Both the position numbers and the translations under genes were made by a program. A stretch of 64,000 bases of DNA from JBAYJM01 sp964350585 (GTDB lineage: Bacteria > Patescibacteriota > Patescibacteriia > 2-01-FULL-39-33). This document shows positions 1 through 8,767 of the stretch, piece by piece; within the stretch, counting starts at the first letter, position 1, and every line of letters begins with the position of its first letter. Location of the stretch: positions 7,296 through 71,295 of the forward strand of contig CAYGKC010000001.1 in NCBI GenBank assembly GCA_964350585.1, read 5' to 3'. The notes beneath the pieces are model-generated. The model was not told where the DNA came from, searched no databases, and was given only the letters and a program-made list of their open reading frames with translations.

Positions 1-3000
1 TGACAATAAACCTGATCCTGTTGTAACTTTAAGCATACCCGTTGCAAGACTCGATGAAACGTTAGATATTTCCGTTTGAAGATAATGAACATTTGTATTG
101 TAACCAGACAGTGAATTGTGATCGACTCCTCCAGGCAAAACAACTGCTGAAATTTGCTGCCCACTGAGGGACAAATTGACTGAAGCTGTATCAGATATAG
201 TCACAGCAGAATGCAAAGCGGTAACTTGCGCATCGGTTAAATGGTTATATTGATTAGTTGTTCCTCCCTGTAATCCACCTAAATGATTATGACTAATGGA
301 TGAAGTTGCAATAGTACCCACTAACCCTGAAGATGCATACATTATGCCTGATAATGCGCCGATAGTAGCTATACCGCTTATGGTGACATTTCCGTTAACT
401 ACCAATGCCGTAGAAGAAACAGTGCCTAAAACATCAAGAGTTGTAGCAGGAGAAACTTTGCCAATTCCTACACTACCTCCCATAATTGCCATAACGTTAG
501 CTTGAGAAACCAGATGATTGGATGATGTCAAAGTGTTGGAAACAGCACTTAACCCTATACCTACAGAATTAGCGCCCGTAACAGTTATATTTTGTCCAAA
601 TGCCATAGAAGCGGTACCTGTTGCCACTACTAAACGTCCCATAGCTACTGCCGCTTGTCCTGCGGCATTACTCATATATCCTAATGCAGTTGCTCCTGAT
701 ACCCCATCAGCGACGGAATTATAAAAACCTAATGCCACTGAACCGTCTCCATTTACTGATGAGTTCAAACCACCTACAATTGCTCCCAAACCTATTGCCG
801 CAGTGCTAGAACCTAATGAAACTCCTTTTGAACTGCTTAACAATATTGTTGAAGTTGGCGCTAAAGCGTTTCCTGATCCGGTATAGACAGGAATTTGTCC
901 AAATAATCCTGAGGCAGAGGTTGGAAGACCCAAGGAAGAGGCTGAAGTAGTTGTAATAATACCGTCATTTGCAGTTAATAAACCGGTATAACTGTTTAAT
1001 TTTATGGTCGGTGCTGTCAAAAGAATTCTTGTTGCAGACATTGCAATATCAGAATTTGTACCTAATGCATTTAAAACAATATCAGAATTTTCGACGTAAG
1101 TTTGCGCGGTAATATTTCCGGAATTAGCAATTGTTAAAGTACTGCTACTGTAAGCCCCGGATAACTGTACGCTTCCTGAACCTAAGGCACCTAAAGTTAA
1201 ATTGCCATTTCCTGAGGTTTTTACTGCTAAGTTTTGATTGTTATCGGCAGTAAAACTTAAAGTCGTATCACCGCTTTCTAATATCTTTTGACCATTCATA
1301 TATATGGAATTGCCGCTGGTATATAATTCATCAACATAAAGCGAACCTTGAATTGCAACATCATACGTTGCAGATGTTGTTGTTCCAATGCCAACTTTTG
1401 AATTGTAATAAATGCCGTCAGATGTAGTACTCCATAAACTATCCCCTGTTCCGGCAGGGGCTGATGTGGCAACTATCTTACCGTTTGCATCACTAGCCAA
1501 AAAAGAATTAGTAAAAGGCAAATAAATATTGGTTGAAGTGATGTTAGTTGAACTTACAGCGTTTGCAATTAAATTTCCTGTGATATTTCCATTCCCATTA
1601 ATCTGCAATCCGGTAGATGAAACAAAGGCAAAAGTGTTAGTAGCGGTAAAGTTATTAGCAAGAGAAAGATAAGGTACTGTATTTGAAGCGTTCCAGAATG
1701 CTATCCACTGGGAAGAAGAAGCTGTTACAGCATTATATGCGGTGTTCCAGTTTGTAGTTGAAGCAAGAGTGATATTATATGCTTCCGAACCTTGCCAATT
1801 GGCAATGGAAAGATAAGTCTCTCCTGCAGAAGTAATAGTTAAATAAGTAGATGAAGCGTTTGCTATTGTAAGATATGTTGAAGCTGCGTTTAGTTGAGAT
1901 AAATAGGTAGCTGAGGCTAAAGCAAGCGGTAGATAAGTTGCTGTCGCTGAAGCGCTACTGAGATAAGTAGCTGTTGCAGAGGCAGTGGTAAGATATGATG
2001 ATGAAGCTGCTAACCAAATAGGATCTGTTTCTTCAGTAATGCCACCTCCAAGACCAAGGGACGAAGTTGATAATAAGCTATAACCGCCGGAAGAATTGCC
2101 AACTAATATTTGTCCATAACTTGGAGCTGTACTTGTACCAGTTCCTCCATATGCTACAGATAAAGCATTAGTTAAAACAATATTTTCAGAATAAAGCGTT
2201 CCTGTTGTTGTTACGCTTCCATAAATTATTACTTCTGAAGAAGCGCTATTATCGAAGAATACCACTTTGCCTAGTCCGGCAGGCCTGAAGTGTAGATCAA
2301 CTCCGGCATCCGCCCAAATTTCATTTGCTGAAATAATGTTAGAGCTAATAGTGGTAAAAGTTGATGTTTCACTTACATTTAGGTTACCCAATACATGTAA
2401 ATTGCCTGTTGTAGTAGCACTGCCGTTAATTTGCAAAGCCGTTGAAGAGATATAACCACTAGAGACAATATTTCCAGAATTTAAAATTCCTGTAATTTCC
2501 AAGTCTCCACCTAACTTAGTGGCTCCTACTACTTCCAACTTAACATTACTTGTTGTGACAGCAGAACCTATTACTATGGCATATTCTCCGGATAATCCGG
2601 GATAACCAACAAGACTGTTAGAAGATGTCGCCCACCAACCGCCTGAACCTACGGGCCATGTTGCTTGATATTGTCCACCTAAAGTAATTCCTCCAACTGT
2701 TAGATTTCCAATTATGTTTGCATCTCCGGATATTTTTAATCCGGTAGATGAAACAAAGGCAAAAGTGTTAGTAGCGGTAAAGTTATTAGCAAGAGAAAGA
2801 TAAGGTACTGTATTTGAAGCGTTCCAGAATGCTATCCACTGGGAAGAAGAAGCTGTTACAGCATTATATGCGGTGTTCCAGTTTGTAGTTGAAGCAAGAG
2901 TGATATTATATGCTTCCGAACCTTGCCAATTGGCAATGGAAAGATAAGTCTCTCCTGCAGAAGTAATAGTTAAATAAGTAGATGAAGCGTTTGCTATTGT

Positions 3001-3948
3001 AAGATATGTTGAAGCTGCGTTTAGTTGAGATAAATAGGTAGCTGAGGCTAAAGCAAGCGGTAGATAAGTTGCTGTCGCTGAAGCGCTACTGAGATAAGTA
3101 GCTGTTGCAGAGGCAGTGGTAAGATATGATGATGAAGCTGCTAACCAAATAGGATCTGTTTCTTCAGTAATGCCACCTCCAAGACCAAGGGACGAAGTTG
3201 ATACTGCTGTAACTACTCCATTTGTCCCCCACAACAAGCCTGAGAGTGAGCCAACTGTTAAATTTGCCAAATAAGTATTACCCGTAGCAGTAGCATTTCC
3301 ATTAATCTGCAAAGCCGTTGAAGAAACATAACCGCTAAATATTGCGTTACTTCCTTGTACATTTCCTGATATTAAAGCATTTGAACCAACATACAAATTA
3401 GTAGTTGTTACTCCATTCAAAACCATACCAGAGTTAGAATCCAAAGCAAGTATTTTATTTGCAGTTGCAGTAGAAGTTGCACTAAAACCGTTTAAAGCTC
3501 CGGCATTAAATGCATAAGGAGCCGAGGTAAGACGTTTTCTTGGATTAAATACTTCTTCAAATGTACCATTACTATCGGCATCAAAATATACTTGCAAATA
3601 AAGAGAGTCGTTGTTAAATATTGTTGGATCAGTAGAAGAAATTGATCCAAGAGGCACAGAAAAAATTCCTGTAGTTACTACAACTTGTGTAGAAACACTA
3701 TTCCATGTTTCAGTCCATAGCAAAGTCCCCCCTGAAGAAGCATCGTATATTTCGAATTTAAAATTATAATTCCCCTCTAAAGGACTGCCTGAAGCATCAG
3801 AAATTTTTCCTTGGTAATTAAGTTGCGGATTTATCCCGGATGCAGCTTTAGCACTATTGATTAAAGTAAAAAACACAACAAAAATAAATACAAAACATAG
3901 TATTTTAATAGCAATTTTCTTATTTAATTGTAATATTTTTTTTATCAT
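1..3948 (-). CDS. Giant secreted adhesin/tail-fibre-like surface protein, 5' part (3' end outside window)
   Basis: An open frame of 1316 codons runs from the ATG at 3948 to the window edge without a stop, so the C-terminus is missing. The N-terminus is a clear signal peptide (basic start, hydrophobic core, AKA-A cleavage site near residue 35). The rest is Ser/Thr/Ala/Gly-rich. Seen in order: an N-terminal beta domain, modules with the recurring text SSTALQING, short TYL-spaced repeats (about 10 residues each), then near 500-840 a YadA/Hep_Hag-like stretch of SxAxG steps ending in VGIGKVSPATTLDVLG, a motif common in phage tail fibres and S74-peptidase-bearing surface proteins, followed by an HLTDAQV motif also typical of tail fibres. 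I infer an extracellular fibre for attachment; a C-terminal chaperone domain would be expected beyond the edge. No good Shine-Dalgarno is visible. There are no other phage genes nearby. Confidence 0.85.
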   Translation of the reverse strand, partial: MIKKILQLNKKIAIKILCFVFIFVVFFTLINSAKAASGINPQLNYQGKISDASGSPLEGNYNFKFEIYDASSGGTLLWTETWNSVSTQVVVTTGIFSVPLGSISSTDPTIFNNDSLYLQVYFDADSNGTFEEVFNPRKRLTSAPYAFNAGALNGFSATSTATANKILALDSNSGMVLNGVTTTNLYVGSNALISGNVQGSNAIFSGYVSSTALQINGNATATGNTYLANLTVGSLSGLLWGTNGVVTAVSTSSLGLGGGITEETDPIWLAASSSYLTTASATATYLSSASATATYLPLALASATYLSQLNAASTYLTIANASSTYLTITSAGETYLSIANWQGSEAYNITLASTTNWNTAYNAVTASSSQWIAFWNASNTVPYLSLANNFTATNTFAFVSSTGLKISGDANIIGNLTVGGITLGGQYQATWPVGSGGWWATSSNSLVGYPGLSGEYAIVIGSAVTTSNVKLEVVGATKLGGDLEITGILNSGNIVSSGYISSTALQINGSATTTGNLHVLGNLNVSETSTFTTISSNIISANEIWADAGVDLHFRPAGLGKVVFFDNSASSEVIIYGSVTTTGTLYSENIVLTNALSVAYGGTGTSTAPSYGQILVGNSSGGYSLLSTSSLGLGGGITEETDPIWLAASSSYLTTASATATYLSSASATATYLPLALASATYLSQLNAASTYLTIANASSTYLTITSAGETYLSIANWQGSEAYNITLASTTNWNTAYNAVTASSSQWIAFWNASNTVPYLSLANNFTATNTFAFVSSTGLQINGNGNITGNLIANAVSSTNITSTNIYLPFTNSFLASDANGKIVATSAPAGTGDSLWSTTSDGIYYNSKVGIGTTTSATYDVAIQGSLYVDELYTSGNSIYMNGQKILESGDTTLSFTADNNQNLAVKTSGNGNLTLGALGSGSVQLSGAYSSSTLTIANSGNITAQTYVENSDIVLNALGTNSDIAMSATRILLTAPTIKLNSYTGLLTANDGIITTTSASSLGLPTSASGLFGQIPVYTGSGNALAPTSTILLSSSKGVSLGSSTAAIGLGAIVGGLNSSVNGDGSVALGFYNSVADGVSGATALGYMSNAAGQAAVAMGRLVVATGTASMAFGQNITVTGANSVGIGLSAVSNTLTSSNHLVSQANVMAIMGGSVGIGKVSPATTLDVLGTVSSTALVVNGNVTISGIATIGALSGIMYASSGLVGTIATSSISHNHLGGLQGGTTNQYNHLTDAQVTALHSAVTISDTASVNLSLSGQQISAVVLPGGVDHNSLSGYNTNVHYLQTEISNVSSSLATGMLKVTTGSGLLS
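1608..2072. repeat. Direct repeat copy A (465 bp) inside the adhesin gene
   Basis: Read base by base this copy is identical to 2739-3203, at an offset of 1131 bp (377 codons), so both copies are in the same frame and encode an identical 155-residue block containing the TYL-spaced repeats. Identity at DNA level points to a recent duplication, gene conversion, or an assembly artefact. Confidence 0.9.
2739..3203. repeat. Direct repeat copy B (465 bp) inside the adhesin gene
   Basis: Partner of 1608-2072. The sequence diverges abruptly on both sides of the repeat, so the edges are sharp rather than a gradual decay of homology. Confidence 0.9.
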
Positions 3949-4104
3949 TTCAAATCTAAAAAATAACAGATTTACTTAGACCTGCTAATTTTATAATTTT
4001 CCAAAAAATTATTAATCTCTTGATTAATATTATAACATATATTGTATCTTTCTTCCTAAACATTTTTTGTTTAAATTTAAAATTATACAACCATTTATCA
4101 ACAA

Positions 4105-4269
4105 CTAAATGTTAATTTCTTCACTAAGAGCATGGGCGCCATAAACTTCAGAAGAAAACGCCCATGCTCCAAATATAATAATTGGCACGACAAGTAAAAC
4201 AAATACAATAAGCACTTTTTTCAAAGTAATTCTTTTCGGTTGATATCTTTCTATAGTTAAAAATGACAT
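4105..4269 (-). CDS. Small single-helix membrane protein (54 aa)
   Basis: The frame reads MSFLTIERYQPKRI, then a Lys pair and a strongly hydrophobic helix of about 20 residues (VLIVFVLLVVPIIIF), then a short polar tail ending EEINI. That gives a basic cytoplasmic N-terminus, one membrane segment and a roughly 20-residue outer tail. It starts 2 nt after the stop of the HTH gene upstream, so the two are almost certainly co-transcribed. No family recognised. It lies between the surface operon and the giant adhesin on the same strand; a role in surface protein handling is only a guess. Confidence 0.6.
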   Translation of the reverse strand: MSFLTIERYQPKRITLKKVLIVFVLLVVPIIIFGAWAFSSEVYGAHALSEEINI

Positions 4270-4271
4270 GG

Positions 4272-4451
4272 TTATTTTTTAATCATGTTTTTTCGAAGAA
4301 ACTTAATTAAATCGGATTCAAAAACCCTATATGTTTTATATCCGATTTTTGCAGCGGGTAATTTGCGCGCACTAATCCAGCGATAAACTGTTTTAAAGCT
4401 AACGCTCATTTCTTTTGCCACCTCTTCAATTGTAAGTATTCTTTCTGCCAC
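4272..4451 (-). CDS. Excisionase/MerR-like helix-turn-helix protein (59 aa)
   Basis: Starting at a GTG codon the product contains LTIEEVAKEMSVSFKTVYRW followed by an ISARKLPAAKIGYKTYRV wing and an SDLIKFLRK end. This is the standard layout of the HTH_17/excisionase-type DNA-binding domain (helix-turn-helix, then a short wing), and the length is right for a one-domain member. Such proteins act as small transcription regulators or recombination directionality factors. No integrase is nearby, so regulation of the adjoining surface genes is the likelier job; this is inference. It is followed 2 nt later by the 54 aa membrane protein. Confidence 0.75.
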   Translation of the reverse strand: MAERILTIEEVAKEMSVSFKTVYRWISARKLPAAKIGYKTYRVFESDLIKFLRKNMIKK

Positions 4452-4621
4452 TCTAAAAAGAATAAAAAATAAAACTCACTGGACAATTACATCTTTATTA
4501 TAATTAAAAATGTCCTTAATTGTCAACAATGAGTTATCAACAGTACTTAATTATATTTATTTGTATATTTTTGTCTTTATAAAATTAATATTTGTCCTTA
4601 ATTGTCTTTAATTGACAAAAT

Positions 4622-7600
4622 TTATCCGTAAATTCCTTCTTCTAAATTATCATCTGAATTATTTAAATCTATTATGCTTGATTCTGTTGGTTTTTCATCT
4701 ACCTTATTGTCTTGTGAAGTACTAATATTTTGTTTATTAACAGAAACGCCTTCAGTGCTCTCATTTTTTTCTTCTAAAGTTACCGGATTAGCTTCAAAAG
4801 TATTTTCTTTGTCAGTTGTAACAACATCTAAAGGTTGTAATTCATTATCTAAATCTTTTGCCTCTTCGCTTCCAGGATTATCATTGATTTTAAGCGGCAA
4901 ATCTTTAGCCACAACGCCAGTTTTATTACTGCTCAAATCTATGTTTTCAGTTTTAAACTGATCATAGCCTTGTTTTTCACCCGTAATATAATAAACATTA
5001 TCTCCAGCCAAAAATCCATATCTTCCTTTCTTATCAGTAACATAGGCTTCAAGCATTTTATTATATTCTGGCGAATATATTTTAGTAACTGCTTGATATA
5101 AAGGTTTTTTTGTTTGAGAATCAAAAACAGTTCCCCAATGCTTAACTTTTGTCTTTCGTGAAAGCTTTTTAAACACTATAAACAGAATAATATGGAAAAC
5201 AGTAAGGCCAGCCATTATCCATGATGGAGAAATTATCAAAGCAATCAAAGATAATAAAGGTCCAACAATACTAAGATTTTTCCTTAACTGATTCCAGAAA
5301 TAATTTTTTAGCAACTGTTTGTTTGTAATTTTAAGTTCTTGCTGATCTAAAGGAATATTTGCAATAATAACTCCTCTACCCTCACTTGAAACCGTAACAT
5401 TTTCTCCATGGTACAAATCAATATATTCTTTATCGTAAGTAGCTTGTTTTAATATTTCTGAAGGAAAATCAAAACCGGGTTTGCTAACTTTCAAATAGTA
5501 AGTGCCAGAATCTACCAAGAATAAATATCTTCCCTTAGAATCAGTAATTTTAGTCTTAACAAGCTTATTCGTAGAAGCATCATATAACCTTAAAGCTGCC
5601 AAACCGATTGGCTTTTTTGTAATTGAATTATAAACAACACCCCAACCCTTTCTTTTTCTAAATAAAATCCAAGGTATAAATTCTGTAAACATATATTGCA
5701 AGTAATACCAAAAATTCCACCAGGGTATTCCTGTAGCAATATTTACTGTTGCCATTGTTGCAATGGCTGGAGCTGCAGCTTTATTTACAATTTGCACCTC
5801 AGGCTTAGCAATTATCTGCGATACTGCTTTTGCACCGTCCTTTACAATTTGCGGAGCAAAATCAGGAATAACTGCATTTATAATTGCTTCCTGTATCGGT
5901 TTTTTAAGAATTTTTATACTTAAAGCTAGAATATTATTTTTGACATCGACCGAACTTCTAAATATTTCTAAATCATCTCTTTTCAGAAGCAGTGAATATA
6001 TACCGTTTGGAACCATAAATCCATAGCGACCATCTGAAGCTACTGCTGAAGGATTTTTTATTCCTGCGCTTTGGTAAATGTCGCCATCTTTTAAAATATA
6101 CATCTCGATTGCCGAAAGATTATTTTCTTCATCTTCTATTAAAGCAAGCTGTTCAACCTTCAATTGATACTTTTTTATATTTTCAGTATTGTCGTCATAT
6201 ATTGTCGTAATCCAAACAGAATTATCTCCAACTTTTGGAGCGGCAAAAGATACCATATAGTAATCTTTTTGAGAACTGAGCGAAAAGAAATAGTTATTTC
6301 CAGATACCGATACCATTATCATTCTTACTGCTTTGGGAATATCTTTAACTAAAGCTTTAATATTTACCGTATGCCCTGACAGGAGAGATAAACTGCCATC
6401 AGAATCAGGATTGATAGTTAAGGCTTCATTGTTAACACTAAAAATGTAAATTGGAGCTTTTACTTCTTCAATACAATTAACGCAAATATTAGGAGGTGGA
6501 ATATCATCATCAATCACCTCTTCATCATTTTTAGTCCACTGTATAGTAAAACAGCCACAATTTGTGGTTTTATTATCATTATAATTAATAAATGCGGCAT
6601 AATATGACGCTTGTCCGGAAACCAAAGAATCTGTAAAACTTTGCCCGGTTCCTCTGTATACATTAAATCCTTGGGTATCACTTTGGACACATGATGATGA
6701 CTTTTGCCATTTAAGGTAATTCAATTTAAAAACATCTTCTTCATTAGAAGGGTTATTCCAACCAACACTGACTCTGCCTTCAGAATTTACTACGTTAGTA
6801 ATGTTTGAAATACATCTGGCTTCTTCTATTCCTTTTGGAATTGCAGAAATACAAGTACCTGGAGAATACTGGCCATAACTATTTTTAACAAAAATCTTAT
6901 AATAATAAACTTTGCCATTAATTAAATTTGTATGTTTATAGCTCTGAGAAATACTATCTTTTAATAATGTACCGTCGGTTATTTTTGTATTTTCATTGCA
7001 TTCAGATACTGCTCTAACCATTACAGATGAAATTTTAAAATCATCAGAAACGTTATCTTCCGGATTTTTCCAAGAAATAGAAATTTCTTTATTACCTGGA
7101 ACAGCTAATAAAGATGCAACTTCTGAAATTCCCCTCTTATACAAAGCGTATGCGGATGATTTTTCACCTGCAGTGTTATAAACACAAGTGGTATAATCAT
7201 GATTCTGAGAAAATGCGATATTTAAATTGCTATCATTATATGTAACATTAAACAAAGCAGGTTCTGCTTTTTTTAATTCGTCTATATAGTTGTTGCCTGT
7301 ACAATCGGACTGACCGCGATACAAAGCATATCTAACTATATCGGAATAATCAGGATATGTGGTTTTTAAAACCAGGGCATTTGCCAAAGGAGAAATCAAA
7401 AGTGAAGGAGCCGGAATAACACAGTTGGTCGAAAAGCTTCCCTCATAACTTGCGTTATACGTTCCGCTCTCTGCATTAATTGAAAAATAATACTGCCCAG
7501 ATGCCAAAAGATTGCTGATTACCGCCAAATGTGAAGGCTGATTTTCAGTTATATCAATTCTATTCTTCTGACTTTCATTGCTCTTCAACCAATATTCAAT

Positions 7601-7867
7601 ATATCCTGTTGAATTTTGGGGACTTGTAGAAGTAGCCCCTTCCGTAAGAACCGTTGACCAACTAATTGATGCTTCCTTGCAGTTTATTGAAACCTGAGGA
7701 GTTTCAATACTAAATACATAAATTGGCGGTGGTGGAGGAGGTGGCGGTGGTGGAGGAGGACGACCAACAACACTTGCTCCGATATTTAAACCGCTTTGTG
7801 CTGCAAAAACAAAAATAGGTATGATCAGTATAAATAAAAATAATAATAAAATTTTATTCCTTAGCAT
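4622..7867 (-). CDS. Surface protein with poly-proline tract, Fn3-like and carboxypeptidase-regulatory-like repeats
   Basis: 1081 residues. Signal peptide at 1-22, then an uninterrupted run of 12 prolines (37-48). About 50-450 holds several fibronectin-III-like beta domains (recurrent SISW/VSVGW strands and Ala/Ser-rich loops). From about 600 three carboxypeptidase-regulatory-like beta repeats follow, each with a GRYxFxV/A core (DGRYGFMV, KGRYLFLV, KGRYGFLA). Two hydrophobic segments separate these (near 720-740 and 860-895), so part of the protein is membrane-embedded; the C-terminal 100 residues are acidic and disordered. Its start overlaps the end of the DUF916-like gene by 14 nt, so it is the third gene of the operon 9460-4622. 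I infer a structural protein anchored in the envelope. Poly-proline of this length is a known ribosome-stalling context relieved by EF-P. Confidence 0.8.
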   Translation of the reverse strand: MLRNKILLLFLFILIIPIFVFAAQSGLNIGASVVGRPPPPPPPPPPPPIYVFSIETPQVSINCKEASISWSTVLTEGATSTSPQNSTGYIEYWLKSNESQKNRIDITENQPSHLAVISNLLASGQYYFSINAESGTYNASYEGSFSTNCVIPAPSLLISPLANALVLKTTYPDYSDIVRYALYRGQSDCTGNNYIDELKKAEPALFNVTYNDSNLNIAFSQNHDYTTCVYNTAGEKSSAYALYKRGISEVASLLAVPGNKEISISWKNPEDNVSDDFKISSVMVRAVSECNENTKITDGTLLKDSISQSYKHTNLINGKVYYYKIFVKNSYGQYSPGTCISAIPKGIEEARCISNITNVVNSEGRVSVGWNNPSNEEDVFKLNYLKWQKSSSCVQSDTQGFNVYRGTGQSFTDSLVSGQASYYAAFINYNDNKTTNCGCFTIQWTKNDEEVIDDDIPPPNICVNCIEEVKAPIYIFSVNNEALTINPDSDGSLSLLSGHTVNIKALVKDIPKAVRMIMVSVSGNNYFFSLSSQKDYYMVSFAAPKVGDNSVWITTIYDDNTENIKKYQLKVEQLALIEDEENNLSAIEMYILKDGDIYQSAGIKNPSAVASDGRYGFMVPNGIYSLLLKRDDLEIFRSSVDVKNNILALSIKILKKPIQEAIINAVIPDFAPQIVKDGAKAVSQIIAKPEVQIVNKAAAPAIATMATVNIATGIPWWNFWYYLQYMFTEFIPWILFRKRKGWGVVYNSITKKPIGLAALRLYDASTNKLVKTKITDSKGRYLFLVDSGTYYLKVSKPGFDFPSEILKQATYDKEYIDLYHGENVTVSSEGRGVIIANIPLDQQELKITNKQLLKNYFWNQLRKNLSIVGPLLSLIALIISPSWIMAGLTVFHIILFIVFKKLSRKTKVKHWGTVFDSQTKKPLYQAVTKIYSPEYNKMLEAYVTDKKGRYGFLAGDNVYYITGEKQGYDQFKTENIDLSSNKTGVVAKDLPLKINDNPGSEEAKDLDNELQPLDVVTTDKENTFEANPVTLEEKNESTEGVSVNKQNISTSQDNKVDEKPTESSIIDLNNSDDNLEEGIYG

Positions 7868-8759
7868 TTTTACGAAATATTATCTTTGATATTATTACAG
7901 ACAAAAGTATTAAAATTAAAAAAATCAACAAAATTGCCTGCCAAGGGATAATCCAAAAATATACTTCTTCTGAATCTTTGTCTCTAATTGGATCACCGTA
8001 TTCTAAGTGGAGTTTAGCTTTGAATCTTCCCCAATTGCGGGGATTGAATCCTTCAAAAATATTTTTACCGGTACCTTGCTTCCATAAAATTTCATAACTC
8101 CTGGTGCTTTTAGGCAATATCAAATTCATGTTTTCATTAAATTTGGTTACTTCAACAGGATTTCCAAAAGAATTAAAAATTTGTATTTCACCTTTTGGAT
8201 TTAAATGAATATTTCCGGTATTTTCTATTTGAGAATAAAAATTTATCTGAGAAGAAAAAATACTTTTCTTTTCTAATATATTAAACTCTATGATTTCTAA
8301 ATTTTGATCTTTTATATCACCCACTTGTAAAAAGATAACCGTTCCCAATCTTACTGAAAGTGATAACTGAGATTCGACAGTCTTAGAAGTATTCTGCCAT
8401 ATAAGACTTGTATAATATCCTCCGATATCGGCCGTTTCAGGTACTGTAAGGCGCAAAGGGATTTTTTTTGTTTCTCCTGGCTTTAGTGTTACTTTTAACG
8501 GCACATCAACCCATTTTAAAGCCTGATTTTGGAAATCATCTTCTGCTGTTTCTTTTCCTTTAGGAATATATCTTTCCACAATAGCGCTTAATTCAATCTC
8601 TTCCTTTTCATCATTATATAGTGCCAAAAAATATTGCCTGCTTTCTCCAGGATTTAATTTAACTTCCATAACTGAAGGGAAAAGCGTTATGGCGTTTGCT
8701 TTCGACGCAATCACGACAAAAGCAAAAGATAAAATAAAAATAAATAATATTTTTTTCAT
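7854..8759 (-). CDS. DUF916/WxL-interacting-like membrane-anchored surface protein
   Basis: 301 residues: signal peptide (1-23, ending NA before ITLFPS), then two immunoglobulin-like beta domains, then a C-terminal membrane helix (about 268-290) with a basic tail. The first domain has the pattern of DUF916/WxL-interacting proteins: a start such as ITLFPSVMEVKLNPGES, a conserved proline/glycine turn (LKPGETKKIPLRLTVP) and the GGYYTSLIW strand. In Gram-positives these proteins bind peptidoglycan and WxL proteins at the cell surface. Here the gene sits between a WxL-like secreted protein and a large Fn3 protein with 8 nt and -14 nt spacing, supporting a joint surface complex. The family match is by eye and moderate. 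Confidence 0.75.
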   Translation of the reverse strand: MKKILFIFILSFAFVVIASKANAITLFPSVMEVKLNPGESRQYFLALYNDEKEEIELSAIVERYIPKGKETAEDDFQNQALKWVDVPLKVTLKPGETKKIPLRLTVPETADIGGYYTSLIWQNTSKTVESQLSLSVRLGTVIFLQVGDIKDQNLEIIEFNILEKKSIFSSQINFYSQIENTGNIHLNPKGEIQIFNSFGNPVEVTKFNENMNLILPKSTRSYEILWKQGTGKNIFEGFNPRNWGRFKAKLHLEYGDPIRDKDSEEVYFWIIPWQAILLIFLILILLSVIISKIIFRKNAKE

Positions 8760-8767
8760 AAATAAAA

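Noticed and set aside
296..724. Plus-strand frames of 68-69 aa
   Set aside because: They lie antisense to the continuous minus-strand adhesin frame and have no ribosome site; composition mirrors the Ser/Thr/Ala-rich opposite strand.
1861..2000. CRISPR array
   Set aside because: Short spaced repeats here are the degenerate TYL codons of the adhesin, in frame and of unequal sequence; no repeat-spacer regularity is found anywhere in the window.
1..3948. Prophage tail region
   Set aside because: Tail-fibre-like motifs are present, but no terminase, capsid, portal, tape measure, lysis or integrase gene stands anywhere near, and the protein has a signal peptide.
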